Shown one piece after another: positions 13,301 through 25,255 of a stretch of DNA of 64,000 nucleotides. The notes under the pieces were generated by a model. It was given only the letters and a program-made list of their open reading frames with translations. It ran no database searches and had not been told where the DNA came from. Where the stretch lies: assembly GCA_021432605.1 (NCBI GenBank), contig MU271147.1:1860001-1924000 (forward strand), given 5' to 3'. Made by a program: the position numbers and the translations under genes. Each line of letters starts with the position of its first letter. Within the stretch, counting starts at the first letter, position 1. This DNA comes from Coniochaeta sp. PMI_546 (Eukaryota; Ascomycota; Sordariomycetes; Coniochaetales; Coniochaetaceae).

Positions 13301-16300
13301 GCTGAGCCAAATAATCACTCCCCATAGAAACAGCGACACACAGATAAGAAGAAAAGAGACTTAGGGTCTTCTCACGAGGCAGTTTCCCAGCCAGTCATCA
13401 ACAAGAACAGAAGAACACTGAGAGGATGCTCGCACTTGGTAGCATGGTTCACTCGCCGACATCCAACCGCAAAGACCACAGCACTGCTTCTGAATTAAGA
13501 CCCCGGGTGACCGCTCTAGACACAGCAAGAACCACTACTTGCGACACTGTCTGTTATAATGATCAAGTACAAGGCAGTAACGTCATAGATTCAGAAAGTC
13601 CTTCCCGGTACCGAGATTCACACGCCCCCAGCGGAAGTGGAGAGTCTGACTCGGACTGCGATATTATATTCTCTGTAGCCCTGTGAAGATAGTCGCACAC
13701 AAGGAACTGGCAGTGTTTACATCCTTCGCATTAGGAATGAGGGCTTTCGGTCCCCGTGACTTACGAATTTCACCGGCGAGCATGTTCAGGCATGAAGAGT
13801 ACGAACATTATATTGCTTTTCCTTCATATTCTGACTGCCACGTTTTCCCCTTAAGACAGTTCCCTAGGTTATAAACACTAAGCGTCTCGACGGCATACTA
13901 TTTCCCTTAAACATGTCGTTATATAAACTTTGATGCCTTGAAGTGCTCCCTCATAGCACTGTTCACAACTGCCATGTGCTCGACAAGGTTTCCCTTGAAA
14001 GCACGACATTACACCTTATCGACCCCGATGTTCCATTAAGTATAAGAGAATTTATATGCCAACCATGTTGAGGCTCGAGGTGTGTGACACTAAAACATGT
14101 CAATTCAACTCCGCAATGATCATAATTCTGGCTTTGTTGAAAGCTGGCTGCAGCAACACCAAGCCAAATCCACAACCAAGTGTGAAAACTACAAGTGCTC
14201 GCACTTCCAAGAATGGCAGCCGCTTGTACTAGGACCATCAGGCTTCAAGCGCAGGAATGTGGTGCTGCCCGAGTAAGGTAGCTACCTTCAGGTCGAGCTA
14301 CGTGAATATTAGAGAACGCACTGCCAGGCAATGCTCAGGTTTTGCTACTCGACATGAAGCATGAATGAAGCATGATGTCTCTCTGCTACCAGTCTTATCC
14401 ATGTCCACAACCTATCACCAGGGCTGCACCTACGCCACTTTCTTCTCCAATGCTGCATTCCAGAAGGTGTCCGACATCACGAGTTCCTCATTTCAGCTCT
14501 GGCGTCTCAATAGGCAGTCCTTGCACGGCGCCATATGGCGCTCGACTTCGGTATCAGGGTTGCAGGACTTCAGCCTTCCGGTGTGAATGCCGAGCGTTGC
14601 ATTGCCAAGAAGTGTTTACAATCCAACCCTCAGACGCCGGAGACAACCTAAGTGTGTCACTCGGCCTCATCACTTCTGAAACCGGATTAGCAGCTCGGGC
14701 TGCCTTTCGACGCCTCACTTCTGCCAGGCAAAGATGCAGGTTCAGATATGCAAGATCTGCAATATAGAACCAAGAATAATACGAAGATGCAGGTCCAACA
14801 ACAGGCTCGTCACCTTGGAAAATGGCCTTAGGTTATCCAGCCATCTGTTCTCCCTGTGCAGGGCTGACATCACACAAGCAAGAGGCTTGAAACACGCCCT
14901 GTGGAAGCGCGGGGTTGCCTGCCCAATGCCTCCGACAAATGGTTCCTATCGGCGAGAGAGCTTCCGAACCTCGCGGGCCCTTGCGCGTTTGCGGAAGTGC
15001 AAATTGGCGTGGAAAGATCATGACCCTGCCGGTTGCCTTTTTCCCCCTCCTCAGCCGCAGCGCAAAGCGGGTAGAGAGCTTATCTTGGTGATTGATACCA
15101 TGGATGCGAATCTTAAACGCTGCAACCGCATTTGTGATCATCACCTCCAACTTGCAGATCGTTCTGGGAGGGTTGTGCATCACTCACCGAGGGAAATCGC
15201 ATCTGTCATACCAACAGTTTGTTGACGCTGCATTGCCGTCGCAATATCTGCGGGCGGCAGTTGGCATCTTTTCACACGCCTCGGGCATGTTATTAGTATG
15301 CTATTAGCCGCCCTTCATCTTGTTTTAGATGAGACTGCATTCTCGAGGCGCATAGGTGACCGTCGGTTGCCCAAAGATTGACGCAAGTGGCTCTTGCGAC
15401 AAGCAAGGCTGTGTCTCAAGTGCGGGCAATCAGGTGTATTTTGAGTTCCAACACGGCAGAAAGGCAACCGCGCTAGTTGACGCCGCCTGGCAATTCTGCC
15501 TTTTACATTGTGCCCCTTGCTGCATCTGAGCTATCAGCTATGCGATGTGCATGATCCCTAACAGCGAGAAAAAGAGCGTCAATATGAACTTGCGATGCCG
15601 GTGAACGACAGCCTGCTCAAGAGGCGCAGGTCGCAGGAGCCCGGCATGGTCATGTCATCGCTAGGTTATCCCGTGGTCCTCCACGTTCTGGCCGGGGATT
15701 GCTCGTCACTCACATTGGACACAGTCGTGCTCGGTGTCCGGGAAGTCGTCTGTCTAGGAGGATACGATCCAGGTATACAAGGCTCATTTGCACCGTGATC
15801 AAGATGCGCTAGGTGGAGAAGTTGTACGGCTTTTGCCGGGGAACAGGCACCGGAACTGTTTGTTAGGGTTGATATCGTAGTCGGTGATACGGCCTCCTCG
15901 ACGCCCATTGAAGTGCCTCCGATCATAGTGCCCTGCGGTTGTCTGTGACTAAATCTATCCATGACATGGAGAGCAGCGGATCGAACTGTGCCTGCTCCAC
16001 TTGGAACTAGACCGATACGTTGTCTACATACTAAGTGCAAACGCTCGCTGATAAATGTAAGCATTTGCTATGATCAAAGTCAAATTGTATGCTCAGATCT
16101 ATATCAAGGTCGGGCCGCCTTGTCTCCAGCACTGGGATTATCTTGGCTGCACAAGTATCGAGGCATGCGTCTGAGCGAGAGAAATGGGACACACGGTCAG
16201 CCCTGTCATCCGAAAACTGTATGGGAATATACAGCGGCCCAAGTCCTGAATTGAGTGTGGGGGATTCTCTGAGGAAGGCTAGAATCATGAGCAACAAGAG

Positions 16301-16545
16301 ATACTAGCTTGACAGTTGTTTGAACACCGTCCACGAGGACGATTCGAGCAAGGGATTGAGCTCACTTAGCTTTTCTAGGCCCTCTCCGCCTGCCCACCGC
16401 AGGGCAGATATAGAGAGACACATAGCTTCCTGTGCACAAAGGTGAGGTAGCAGCCCTGAGCCCTACTCTCCTTTGCTGTCCCCTGTTCACAGACCCAAAT
16501 CTCTGATAAGCCGACGGCGATTGCTTCGCAGCCATACCTACCAAA
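7377..16545. other. 9-kb gene-poor block
   Basis: I find no gene that I can support. The longest frames are 10487-11005 (+, 172 codons), 14734-15225 (+, 163 codons), 9617-10048 (+, 143 codons), 15666-16064 (-, 132 codons) and 11640-12023 (+, 127 codons). None shows a recognisable motif, and most are matched by open frames on the other strand. A short frame at 13426-13686 follows an A-rich leader and could be a small gene. The block contains a heptamer tandem repeat (7587-7614). I see no terminal inverted repeats or transposase motif. Confidence 0.45.
7587..7614. repeat. Tandem heptamer (GCGGGTT)x4
   Basis: Four perfect head-to-tail copies of GCGGGTT, followed by a partial GC. It lies in the gene-poor left block and is not inside a supported reading frame. 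It is a simple minisatellite; the G-rich strand loosely resembles telomere-type repeats but is not TTAGGG. Confidence 0.9.
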
Positions 16546-17330
16546 ATGATCCTTACGCAAGGTCTCCTGCTCTCCATCTCCCTTGCTGGAGTGGTGACGG
16601 CTAAATGTGCCGCCAATAACTGTGCCCGTGCCGTCACTGGTACTCACGACAAGTACCCCGACCTCGCCTCGAGCGTCTGCCGATTGCTCTAGTTTCCCGC
16701 TAGCCACGGCCACGGCCACGGCCACGCTGACTCCCGTGTTTGTTCTCTTCCCCCAGAAGTCTCTCGTCAGAAAAGGAGTCCATGGGAACCACGATGACCC
16801 GGCGCATCCAACACCGTCCCGTCCGCCCAGCAACGTAGTAATCCGGCAGACCGTACGCGTGTACCCCACGACGACCCTCTCCCCGGGACCATTCCGTGCG
16901 AAGCGCGACAGCAGCACTCTGGCAGCCAGCTCCGTGACGGTCCCGGCGTACGCCTCGGATGCAGCTGCTTCGGTATCACCGCCGCGTCAATGAAGATGAC
17001 GACGCTTGACCGACCCGGTGACGGTACCGTCGACCGTGACGTACGGGTGCGTGGATCCAGGCGTCTGCGGCGGTATCCACGAGCACTACCCGTGCCCCGG
17101 AACAGGGTTCAGCAACAACAACCCAGTACTGTCTGTGTGTGCTGGACACGGACGGCGGCAGCTTCTGCACGCCCAAGGGCGAGTAGTGCGCCTCCCTGAC
17201 TGACCGCGAGTCGGACCCGGACTGTGCGGGTGGCGTCAAATGCCAGGTGGACACTTGCTGCGGCACAAACAAGTGCACGCCGGATGTTGCTGAGTACTGC
17301 AAGGGTCCCGGCTTGGCTGTGGTGGTCTAG
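16546..17330 (+). pseudogene. Decayed gene for a cysteine-rich secreted protein
   Basis: ATG 16546 starts a good signal peptide (MILTQGLLLSISLAGVVTA) followed by a mature start KCAANNCARAVTGT, a pattern common in fungal secreted cysteine-rich proteins. The frame stops at once after residue 48, but the same protein continues in another frame (ADCSSF then a Thr/Ala repeat from four GCCACG units, 16703-16726). It switches again near 16959 to CSCFGIT, again near 17005 to a frame with GCVDPGVCGG, and again near 17130 to CLCVLDTDGGSFCTPKGE. An in-frame TAG at 17188-17190 then interrupts a cysteine-rich C-terminus containing DTCCGTNKC before the final TAG at 17328-17330. An extra T at 16678 would explain the first shift. 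Short introns could hide one change but not all. The decay is recent enough for every segment to be legible. Ancestral function unknown; the family is typically extracellular. Confidence 0.75.
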
Positions 17331-19316
17331 TAGGTGTTGTGATGGTCGATAACTGTGCGTGATAAGCCCGCACCTACTTGGCTTCCGAGCAGGGTGACTC
17401 TGTTATGTTAAAGTGACTTGGCCCACATGAAAGGTTAGTACAGCAAGCTAGGTAGAAGAAAAAGAACGATAGATATGGCTTAACGTTGCGGGATTTAGAG
17501 GTCAGTAGGGTGACAGCGGCTAGACTTAGTATGGCTGGGCAGGGCAAGTCTCAGTAAAATGTAGTGGTGCTAAGGAATGGTGATTAGTAACCTATTCAAC
17601 CCTGATGCAAGTAGTAGAGATGTCATATACTTAGTAGCCATAATGTCGTCTTGATCCACCGTCTGTCATAGGTGTGCCGCATGCATCGAGGTGGCTGGCC
17701 ATTGGTATCCAAATGTGAAGATTCCATATCACTGAAGCTGATTAGAAGACATATACGATTATGTGGATATGCGACCACCTTCCAAGACTGCTCGAAGTCG
17801 TTGGGATGTGGATGGTTGACTAAGGCTTCTTCTCATTGCGAGCTTTCAGTGACTGAGGGAGCCACCCTAGCTGGCTTCGAGATTCGACGACTACGTCGTA
17901 TAATATACAATGATACAAAATCATGAATTGCTTTGTGGGATGCGTATGGTAGCATCTATAGACCGGTATCGTCTCTGCTGAGGTGGCTCAAGGTATCGAT
18001 GAAACCGCTGTCGTTCTTGACATGGTCTTCACATTCAAGCGGCTCCTCGTTAGGCGGTCACACTCAAGTCTCGCACCATATCAAGGGCGTGTTTGCAGAG
18101 CTCGCCAGCCTGTCTGCCTCCTTGACAGCGGACGGCCCGAAATGGGACTTCAGTTTGTCTATAGGCTTGATAAGCGATCGGGGCGTCACAGGGGGCCATT
18201 ATAACCCCTGGTTCTGCCGCGCAAGGCCTCGAACACGCACCAGGAGAGAATCTCACAAGCGTAAGCTCATCCGTTCACTTCGTCGCTTGTACAGGATTGA
18301 CTTGGAGTTCGCCTTGCGCCACTTGATCGTCACGGCAGGATCTATTCCTGTCTTTGTGGTTCCACGATATTGAACCCCAAGGTGCAAGTTCGAAAACCAA
18401 TCTATACGACCCAAGAGCGAGGCAATCCGGACGCTGTATCGTCCGGGGCTTCGTTTGGTAAAGCTCCTACGATATGTGTGCTTCAGGTGGAGGTGCCCAT
18501 GGTCCCTTTGGCGCCTGCTCTGCCTGAGGCGACGAGTTGCACCGAAAATGACAAACATATGCTACCAACTGCACAGCTTCGAGCATAACTAGACTGGACT
18601 TCCATCTTGCAAAGGGGGGATTTTCGCGCCTTGAGCGTCAGGGCTCAAATTGCTTGCAATCTGATCAGGATGATCAGGAAAGACATGCAAAAGTGCCGTT
18701 TAGGTGTGATGCTTCAGATTAACTGGGAGCTTCTCGTTGATCATAGTGAGGCCCTTACCGATTGTACCGCGACCAATATATCATCAAGATATTGTTGCGA
18801 CCTGGACCCTAAAGAAAGACACACGATCACATCCATCGGAACAGATAAGTATAACTGGGTAGCATCGTCCTGCACGCCGGCCCCCAACGATAAGGCAGCA
18901 TGAATTGCCGAAAGCGATTGACCAATTACGATACGACAAACACCACTCGGGTAAGCACGACGGTGACCATGTAAGCAGGCCCTGGAGTGCCACGCTTTGA
19001 CACAAGGCAGCTGAACGGCCCAATATCATGGACGAGAGGGGGTTGGTAGCACAAGTACGCTGTGTAAAGTCGGTGTAGGCTGACACTCTGTGAGGGATGG
19101 AAAGCCAGAAAGCCACAACTTTCTTCGTTGACAAGAGACGACCGAAATGTTGAGACAGTAATCAAACTGAAGAAATCGCCGTACCTGTATGGGAAATCTA
19201 GCGCGGAGACCACGTCGTTGCGGTCAAGACTCTCAGATTCAGCCCCCATGGGCTCGCTTCCCCACAGATAGGGCTGCAACTCGATCGCCTATGCTGGGGC
19301 TTTCCGAGCCGGCAAT
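17331..19316. other. Gene-less stretch between pseudogene and membrane protein gene
   Basis: Only short frames without motifs, the longest being 17933-18373 (+, 146 codons). The last few hundred bases should hold the promoter of the gene starting at 19317. Confidence 0.45.
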
Positions 19317-21303
19317 ATGCTCCGAAAGAGCCTCCTCCTCCTGGTTCTGTGCCTGGCTGGGACTTCCCTGGCCCAGCTGTACAGCTTCAACCAGTGCGAA
19401 GCCGACGTCCAGCGCATCCTCGACGGCACACTGACCATAGGCGACATCTCGAACGAGACAATCGGGCGCTACATCTATCAAGGACACGTGACGGGACTCA
19501 AGGACGACTTTCCGAGATCGCAATATCTCGCTCTCACCTATCAAGGCAAGTGGCCCCCCGCACCGGATGCGACCGAAGAAGTTCGAACCTGACAAGGTGA
19601 CAAGGATGCACGGCCATCTGCGGGAACAAGGTCGAGCTCAACACAGCTCCCACATCATTGAACATAGCCGCGACGTGGGTCTTCCCGCTAGCCATCCTCC
19701 TCAGCCTGCCCTACGACTCCCTCCACAGGAAGAAATACCGCAAGTCCCTCGAAGCCATGTCCAACTGGCTCGGCTCGCCACAGACAGCCCTGACGGCCAC
19801 AATCTTCAACTTCCGGCAGATCGGCGAGTGCCAGAGACGGGTCGTGGCAGCGGTCCGCAGCGGGCAGGAGGGGAGGGTCGCGGGCAAGTCCCGCCGGGGC
19901 GGCGGCACCATCTCCTCCTCGACCACGTGCGACGTCTACTTCATCCTCTCCTGCATGAACCAGTTCGAGCTGCCGTCCACGCCGCGGATGCGCCGGCGGT
20001 TCCTCGAGGTGCTGGTCTACGGCCTGTTCCGGCCGCTGACGGCCGGGTCCCCCGCCGCCGACGAGGACGAGGGGGAGGCGGAGGAGGCCGTGCTCCTGCG
20101 TGAGCTGGCTGCTACTATGGCTTTCCAGCTGCGGATGTTGCGCCGTAGGGGTGTCATTCCCACGCTCGGGAGCCTAGCCACGTTTCTGATTGCTTTTGTC
20201 TTCTCGGTTGTGTTGGCTTTCGACGATCTGGGGGATCGGACTACGGCGCATTCGTTGGGCATCGGGCTGTTGTTTGGGTGGTTGCCGTTGTTAATCATCT
20301 CCAGCATTATTGATAGGAACCCTGTGTCGGCTGATCGATCGGCGTGAGTCTTCTTACTCACCTTTCTTCGGTTACCCCAACAGCAATACTAATGTATACT
20401 TGCAGGGAACTCATGTCCCGATGGCTGTACAACGTGAACGCCATCATGGACTGGCGCACATCACCAGACCCGAATACAGACTCGTCCCGCATCAGATGGT
20501 GGAAACCCTCCGCGGCAGGCCAGGAGCCACTCCAGGTCGGACATTTCGTCGGCCAGGGCCGGAAGATGGAGTATTGCGGCCTCGTCTCGGCCGTGATACA
20601 CGGCACGGAAGAGCACCAGTTCGACGGCTCGGCGAAATCATTTGCCGAGGGAGCGGACCGCGTCTTTGACAGCCTCGAGGGCCCCCGACCGACGTCTTGG
20701 CACGTCATCGCCGTCGTGTCCGAGCTGCTGGTAGTGTGCGAGATCATGATGGGCTTCACCATCGCGTTTGCCACTCCGACTGTGGGGCTGGGGTGTCGGT
20801 CGCTGGCGTATCTGCTGACTGCCCTGTTGAGCTCTGTTGCGTGGATTGTCCAGTTCCAGTGGAAGAAGACGCCTACCTGGGCGGTGGTCGTGTCCCATTG
20901 CTTCAACGGCATAACAATCTTCCTGTGGGTGGCGATCATAGGGTTCCAGGTAAGTGCAGACCAGAAAGTGATTGGCTCCCAGTTTGCTAAAAGTCCCTCG
21001 ACTGACGCTCTTGGCCACCAGCTCACGGGAGGAATGAACAACTGCTTCTGCAAGTCGTCGCTCTTCAACCTGCCTTTCAAGGGCGGGTACATGGACTTCG
21101 AGAACGCGCAGTTCTACAAGACAAACTTCGATGTGGTGATGTACTGGGCCATTGCCACTGCCATAGGCGGCATCGTCCCAGTCGCGGTGTTCTTCATCGC
21201 CATTTTCTGGTGGATGAGGTGCAAGAACCTGTGGAGGGCGGAGGAAAGAGACGTGCCCAGAGTCTGGGACGGTCCTCAGGCCGACATGAACTGGCTTCGT
21301 TGA
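19317..21303 (+). CDS. Polytopic membrane protein with signal peptide, four exons, about 597 aa
   Basis: Exons 19317-19545, 19605-20343, 20406-20949 and 21022-21303 join in phase. Intron 1 is GC-AG (CAAG/GCAAGT); introns 2 and 3 are GT-AG with donors GTGAGT and GTAAGT, and intron 2 has a TACTAAT branch-like element. The protein begins with a signal peptide (LLLLVLCLAGTSLA). A lumenal/extracellular domain with cysteines follows (FNQCEADV; GCTAICGNKVEL across intron 1), then a hydrophobic span (WVFPLAILLSL), a cytosolic-looking charged stretch, and about six further spans, e.g. FLIAFVFSVVLAF, GLLFGWLPLLII and AIGGIVPVAVFFIAIFWW. The C-terminal tail is short. I do not recognise a named family, though this signal peptide, Cys-pair and multi-span layout occurs in uncharacterised ascomycete membrane proteins. 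Intron 3 is 72 bp and stop-free, so retention would insert 24 residues. Confidence 0.8.
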
Positions 21304-24052
21304 GTGTGCTGCGTCGGCGAGAACGGATGAAACGCGCAAACAGTCCTACCTTGAGAAAAACGATGACAAAGAGGAGTACGCGACAAGGAGAGTATCATGC
21401 ACTCTCAAGACGTAGAGGATCTGTGCAAGAAATGACCGAGATTCCCGCTACAAACATCGGACGTAATTAAGCGACGTAAGGAATATATCGGAGAATGCTA
21501 ACAATTAGACTCACTTGCCGAGCTTATGTTGGGTAAAGATGGGATATGGTCCTTCTTGTGTGTTGACTAGTGTCCTTAGGTCAAGCCTGCTATGCTTCAT
21601 TTTCCTGGTTGCAAGAGGGCCATGATGGGCTTCGGAGCTCGACCCAGCTTTATAGACCTGACAGGGATCCGTCAGTGCTGCTTCTAAATCCAAATATGTT
21701 GCGTATGCTCTGCTTCGGGCTTGCTATTTTGTGTGGCTCACAAGTCTCAGGTCTGGCAGACAAGCCTACTACAGAGTATAGACAGACAGTTAAGGCCTTC
21801 GACTATTCTGTTGTCAGTGTCTCTAGTTGAATCGAAGGTGAGGCGATACAGTGACAGGCCTGCCACACGGTGCCACAGACATGGACGCTCAGGACGCTGT
21901 AATCTCGGATCGCCTTAGTCGAGTACTCTTTACTTAAACCAGCAAGGGCGCAGTGTCTCCCGCTCGTACGCAGTAAGGGTTCGTGAGAGAGCAATCAATA
22001 CTGCCTTGTGCAGGTTAAGGTTTCGTCGGTGGCCGAGGTGCATGAGTGCATAAGAGACCGGAGTTCCCTGAATATCAAAGTGCTCAGATTTCAACAAAAC
22101 GACGCCACTAGCCACCTGAATACACCACCTTGGCTTGTTCTTGTGCGTTTCACATCCTTCCTCTGCATACGTAACAATGTCAACCCATTGTAGTCTTTCG
22201 CTGGTACGGGCATCCGAAAATAACACGCCAAGAGCGAGACGCGCAGAGGATGTTTGATGATCCGTGGGAAGCTGCGGCAACTCCACTCAGATCAAGCAGT
22301 TCTGGATATCAAAGTTTGGAGCCGCAACGGGAAGTGTCTTGGCAGGGCGATCGCACTCCCACGGGATTGAATGAGGGATCATATCTCTACTGTTTAGTAT
22401 GTTGTGCTAAGGAGGACTGGAAGGGGGAGACACGCATGTAGGAACGCAGCGGCATGAAAGTGTCGTGCAACCGATGATGCACGGGAGATGTTGTGGATGA
22501 GGTAGTGATCGCATCGTGGGGGCGGTCAATTTGCCAAGTGAGTGATGATGGGAAGGGAGATCAATTCATCACAGCTGGTCTCTTCCGTACAGCAGAGGAC
22601 TACATAAACACCTAGATGGGTATCTGTGATCTCGCATCCTCTTTCCACACGATCCAATTTGTTGTGAGAAACCAGAGGTATCTCGGCTTGCAACAGGCCT
22701 GAGATGGTGATCTCGTCTCCCGTCCGTGTCACTTGGAAGTTGAGGTGCTCTCGGCAAAAAAAAAGACCCCACTTGAAGCACCGACGTAATCACTCTGAAA
22801 CAGCCGCAAACACAGATGCGGTAGCAATCGACGTGCGCTAGAAGATCTGTCGAACGAATCCCTGGGAATCTTGGGATGCCGCGAAATGGCTTGGCAAGAT
22901 CGTCATCGGCTCCCTTTGCCGGTGGATGCAGAAGCCACTCCCTGTTGTCCCTTTTGGCACGAGCATCGATAGCAACGAGCTCATCGTCTCAAAGTAAGGT
23001 ATGATTTGCTGCTTGCATTTATCCGTTGCGTGTCCCTTATCCAGCAGGAAACGCGGTCTTTCTTGTATTATCTATTATCAAAGGTACCTTTTATCTGAAT
23101 CCCAGTTGGTCAAGTCCCCGTTCGCTGCATGCATCCATCATTGAATCAGTGGAAGTGGGTATTGGAGTGCGCGTCCACCAAAGTCTCCATGTCTTCTCGA
23201 GCTGCTCCCTTCCTTCTTCTCCTTGAGGCCAAGGTACCTAACTTGTATGCTGTAGTACAGTAGCACAACCTGCACTGGCATAATCAAGACTGAAGTTTCG
23301 CTCAGCACTACCACAGTACCTTACACAGTAAACGAGGAGGTACCTCTCGTCAAGGCACTCAAACTGTTCCAGAAGTAGCACTTGTACAATACATCGTGTT
23401 TTGCAGGGCGGAGGGCTGCTCCTTCCAAACTCAAAAGAGGGATTGCACTGGAGTATCCATCCATCAGAGTCAATCCCGTACATAGTAGACTAGGTATGTA
23501 CCTACCTTACCTTTGGTAGCGCAAGTCTCGACCACCTCGTTATCTCGTGTTACGACGGCCCGACCTCGTACACTGAGTAAGGTAGTCAGTCCAACCACCT
23601 CAATCTTCGCCTCGCTGTGCCTCTTTTTGGCAATTTTCATTCCAGTCGTCCACCCGGTATCTCGCTTCGGATTTGCCTTCCATCTCACCTGCCTTACTGT
23701 GTACACGTGTAGGTTCTCGAGACTTGCAGGCTTAGATCGGGCGAAGGAATGACGAGCGTGGGTGACTGGGTGAGTACACGAATGACGCAGGGCGCACGCA
23801 TGCACTAGAGGGAACCACCCTGGCTTTCCCATCCAAATGCAGCCAGGGGTCCATCTTGACTGCTATTTTACGGGCATCGCCAAGATCCATCTCTCGACGA
23901 CGCAAACAAACAATCATCCACTCCTTCCGCAAATCTTTTTCCTTGCTTCGCCGTCTCTTCTTCTCCTGCGATTGACATCTCGTTTTGAGTCGATTGCTAA
24001 CCGTCATAATGCTCCTTCTTCAGTAGGGAGACGATAGACTGCCTGCGGAAAG
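21304..24052. other. Intergenic stretch, 2.7 kb
   Basis: No supported gene; the frames are all under 125 codons and anonymous. From about 23,900 the plus strand becomes pyrimidine-rich (CTTTTTCCTTGCTTCGCCG...), typical of a fungal core promoter and leader for the gene at 24053. Confidence 0.5.
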
Positions 24053-25255
24053 ATGCTCACTTTCCGGCGAGCCCTCGTGGCCGCTGCCTTCTTCCTCACA
24101 ATCTTCTACCTGACAACCCGAACATCGACGCCCTCGCCGACTGCCCCCTCTCCTGCATCTGCCGCCTTCCCCGTAAACGACAAGAACGTGGCCGACTCTT
24201 CGAAACACCCCTCGACCACAGCCGCGTCATCCGGGGGCCGGCCGGGCGCGGGCAGTAGTAGCAGACATGGATCGCCGACGGGCCAGAAGTCATTGCAGGA
24301 CATGTCAAAGATGACACTGTACGACAAACTAGCCTACCAGTACCCTTACGACGTCGAGACCAAGTTTCCGGCATACATATGGCAAACCTGGAAGTTCACA
24401 CCGGCAAACGGCGAGTTCACCTTTCGCGACCAAGAAGCTACGTGGACGGAGCAGCACCCAGGCTTCATCCACGAGGTAATCACGGATCAGGTCGCTGTAC
24501 ATCTCCTGCGCCTGCTCTACGCCTCGGTCCCGGAGGTCTTGGAGGCATACGACTCGTTGCCTCTGCCGGTGCTGAAAGCCGACTTCTTCCGGTATCTGAT
24601 CCTTCTCGCTCGCGGCGGCATCTACTCCGACATCGACACCTATGCGCTGAGGAGCGCGACCGAATGGATCCCAGACTCTGTACCGCACGAGGCGGTTGGG
24701 CTCGTTATCGGCATCGAGGCCGACCCTGACCGGCCAGACTGGAAAGATTGGTACTCGCGAAGGATACAATTCTGCCAGTGGACGATCCAGAGCAAGTCCG
24801 GCCATCCAGTGCTCCGAGAGATCGTCACCCGCATCACGAAAGAGACGCTGGAACGCAAGAGAAAGGGGCAGCTCAAGGACGTGGTGGACAAGAACGTCAT
24901 TGAGTTTACAGGGCCGGCGCTGTGGACGGACGTCATCTTTGAGTATTTCAACGACGACCGCTACTTCGACATGGAGCACTCGTCGGGGCTCATCGACTAC
25001 CAGAACTTTACGGGAATGGACACGCCGAAACGGGTCGGGGATGTCATTGTCCTGCCCATCACCAGCTTCTCGCCGGGGGTGCAACAGATGGGGGCGAAGG
25101 AATACGATGATCCCATGGCCTTTGTCAAGCATGACTTTGAAGGTATGTTGTTCCTGCCTACAGCTGGAAAATTGGGGGGAAAACGCTAACCGTTGACAGG
25201 CACCTGGAAACCCGAGAGCGAGCGGCACATAGGCGAGGAGAAGCACGACAACTGA
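24053..25255 (+). CDS. GT32 alpha-1,6-mannosyltransferase-like protein (Och1/Hoc1 family)
   Basis: A type II Golgi glycosyltransferase, 381 aa from exons 24053-25142 and 25200-25255 (57-bp intron, GTATGT...CAG). A short cytosolic start (MLTFRR) is followed by a signal anchor at residues 7-20 and a Ser/Thr/Pro-rich stem to about residue 85. The catalytic part begins with FPAYIWQTWK (about 105-114) and contains ADFFRYLILLARGGIYSDID, in which D193-I-D195 is the metal and sugar-nucleotide binding DXD motif of family GT32. Yeast Och1 initiates the outer chain of N-glycans by adding alpha-1,6-mannose from GDP-mannose; Hoc1 is a subunit of the M-Pol II complex. Which of the two this represents, or a third fungal paralogue, I cannot tell from sequence alone. 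The second exon gives only a short hydrophilic tail. Confidence 0.9.

Noticed and set aside
1-19300. RIP-degraded transposon region
   Set aside because: The gene-poor block is not notably AT-rich, no transposase or reverse transcriptase fragments are readable, and pseudogene lesions are indels rather than C-to-T changes.
20358-21339. Two minus-strand ORFs of 233-244 codons
   Set aside because: Antisense shadows of the membrane protein exons.
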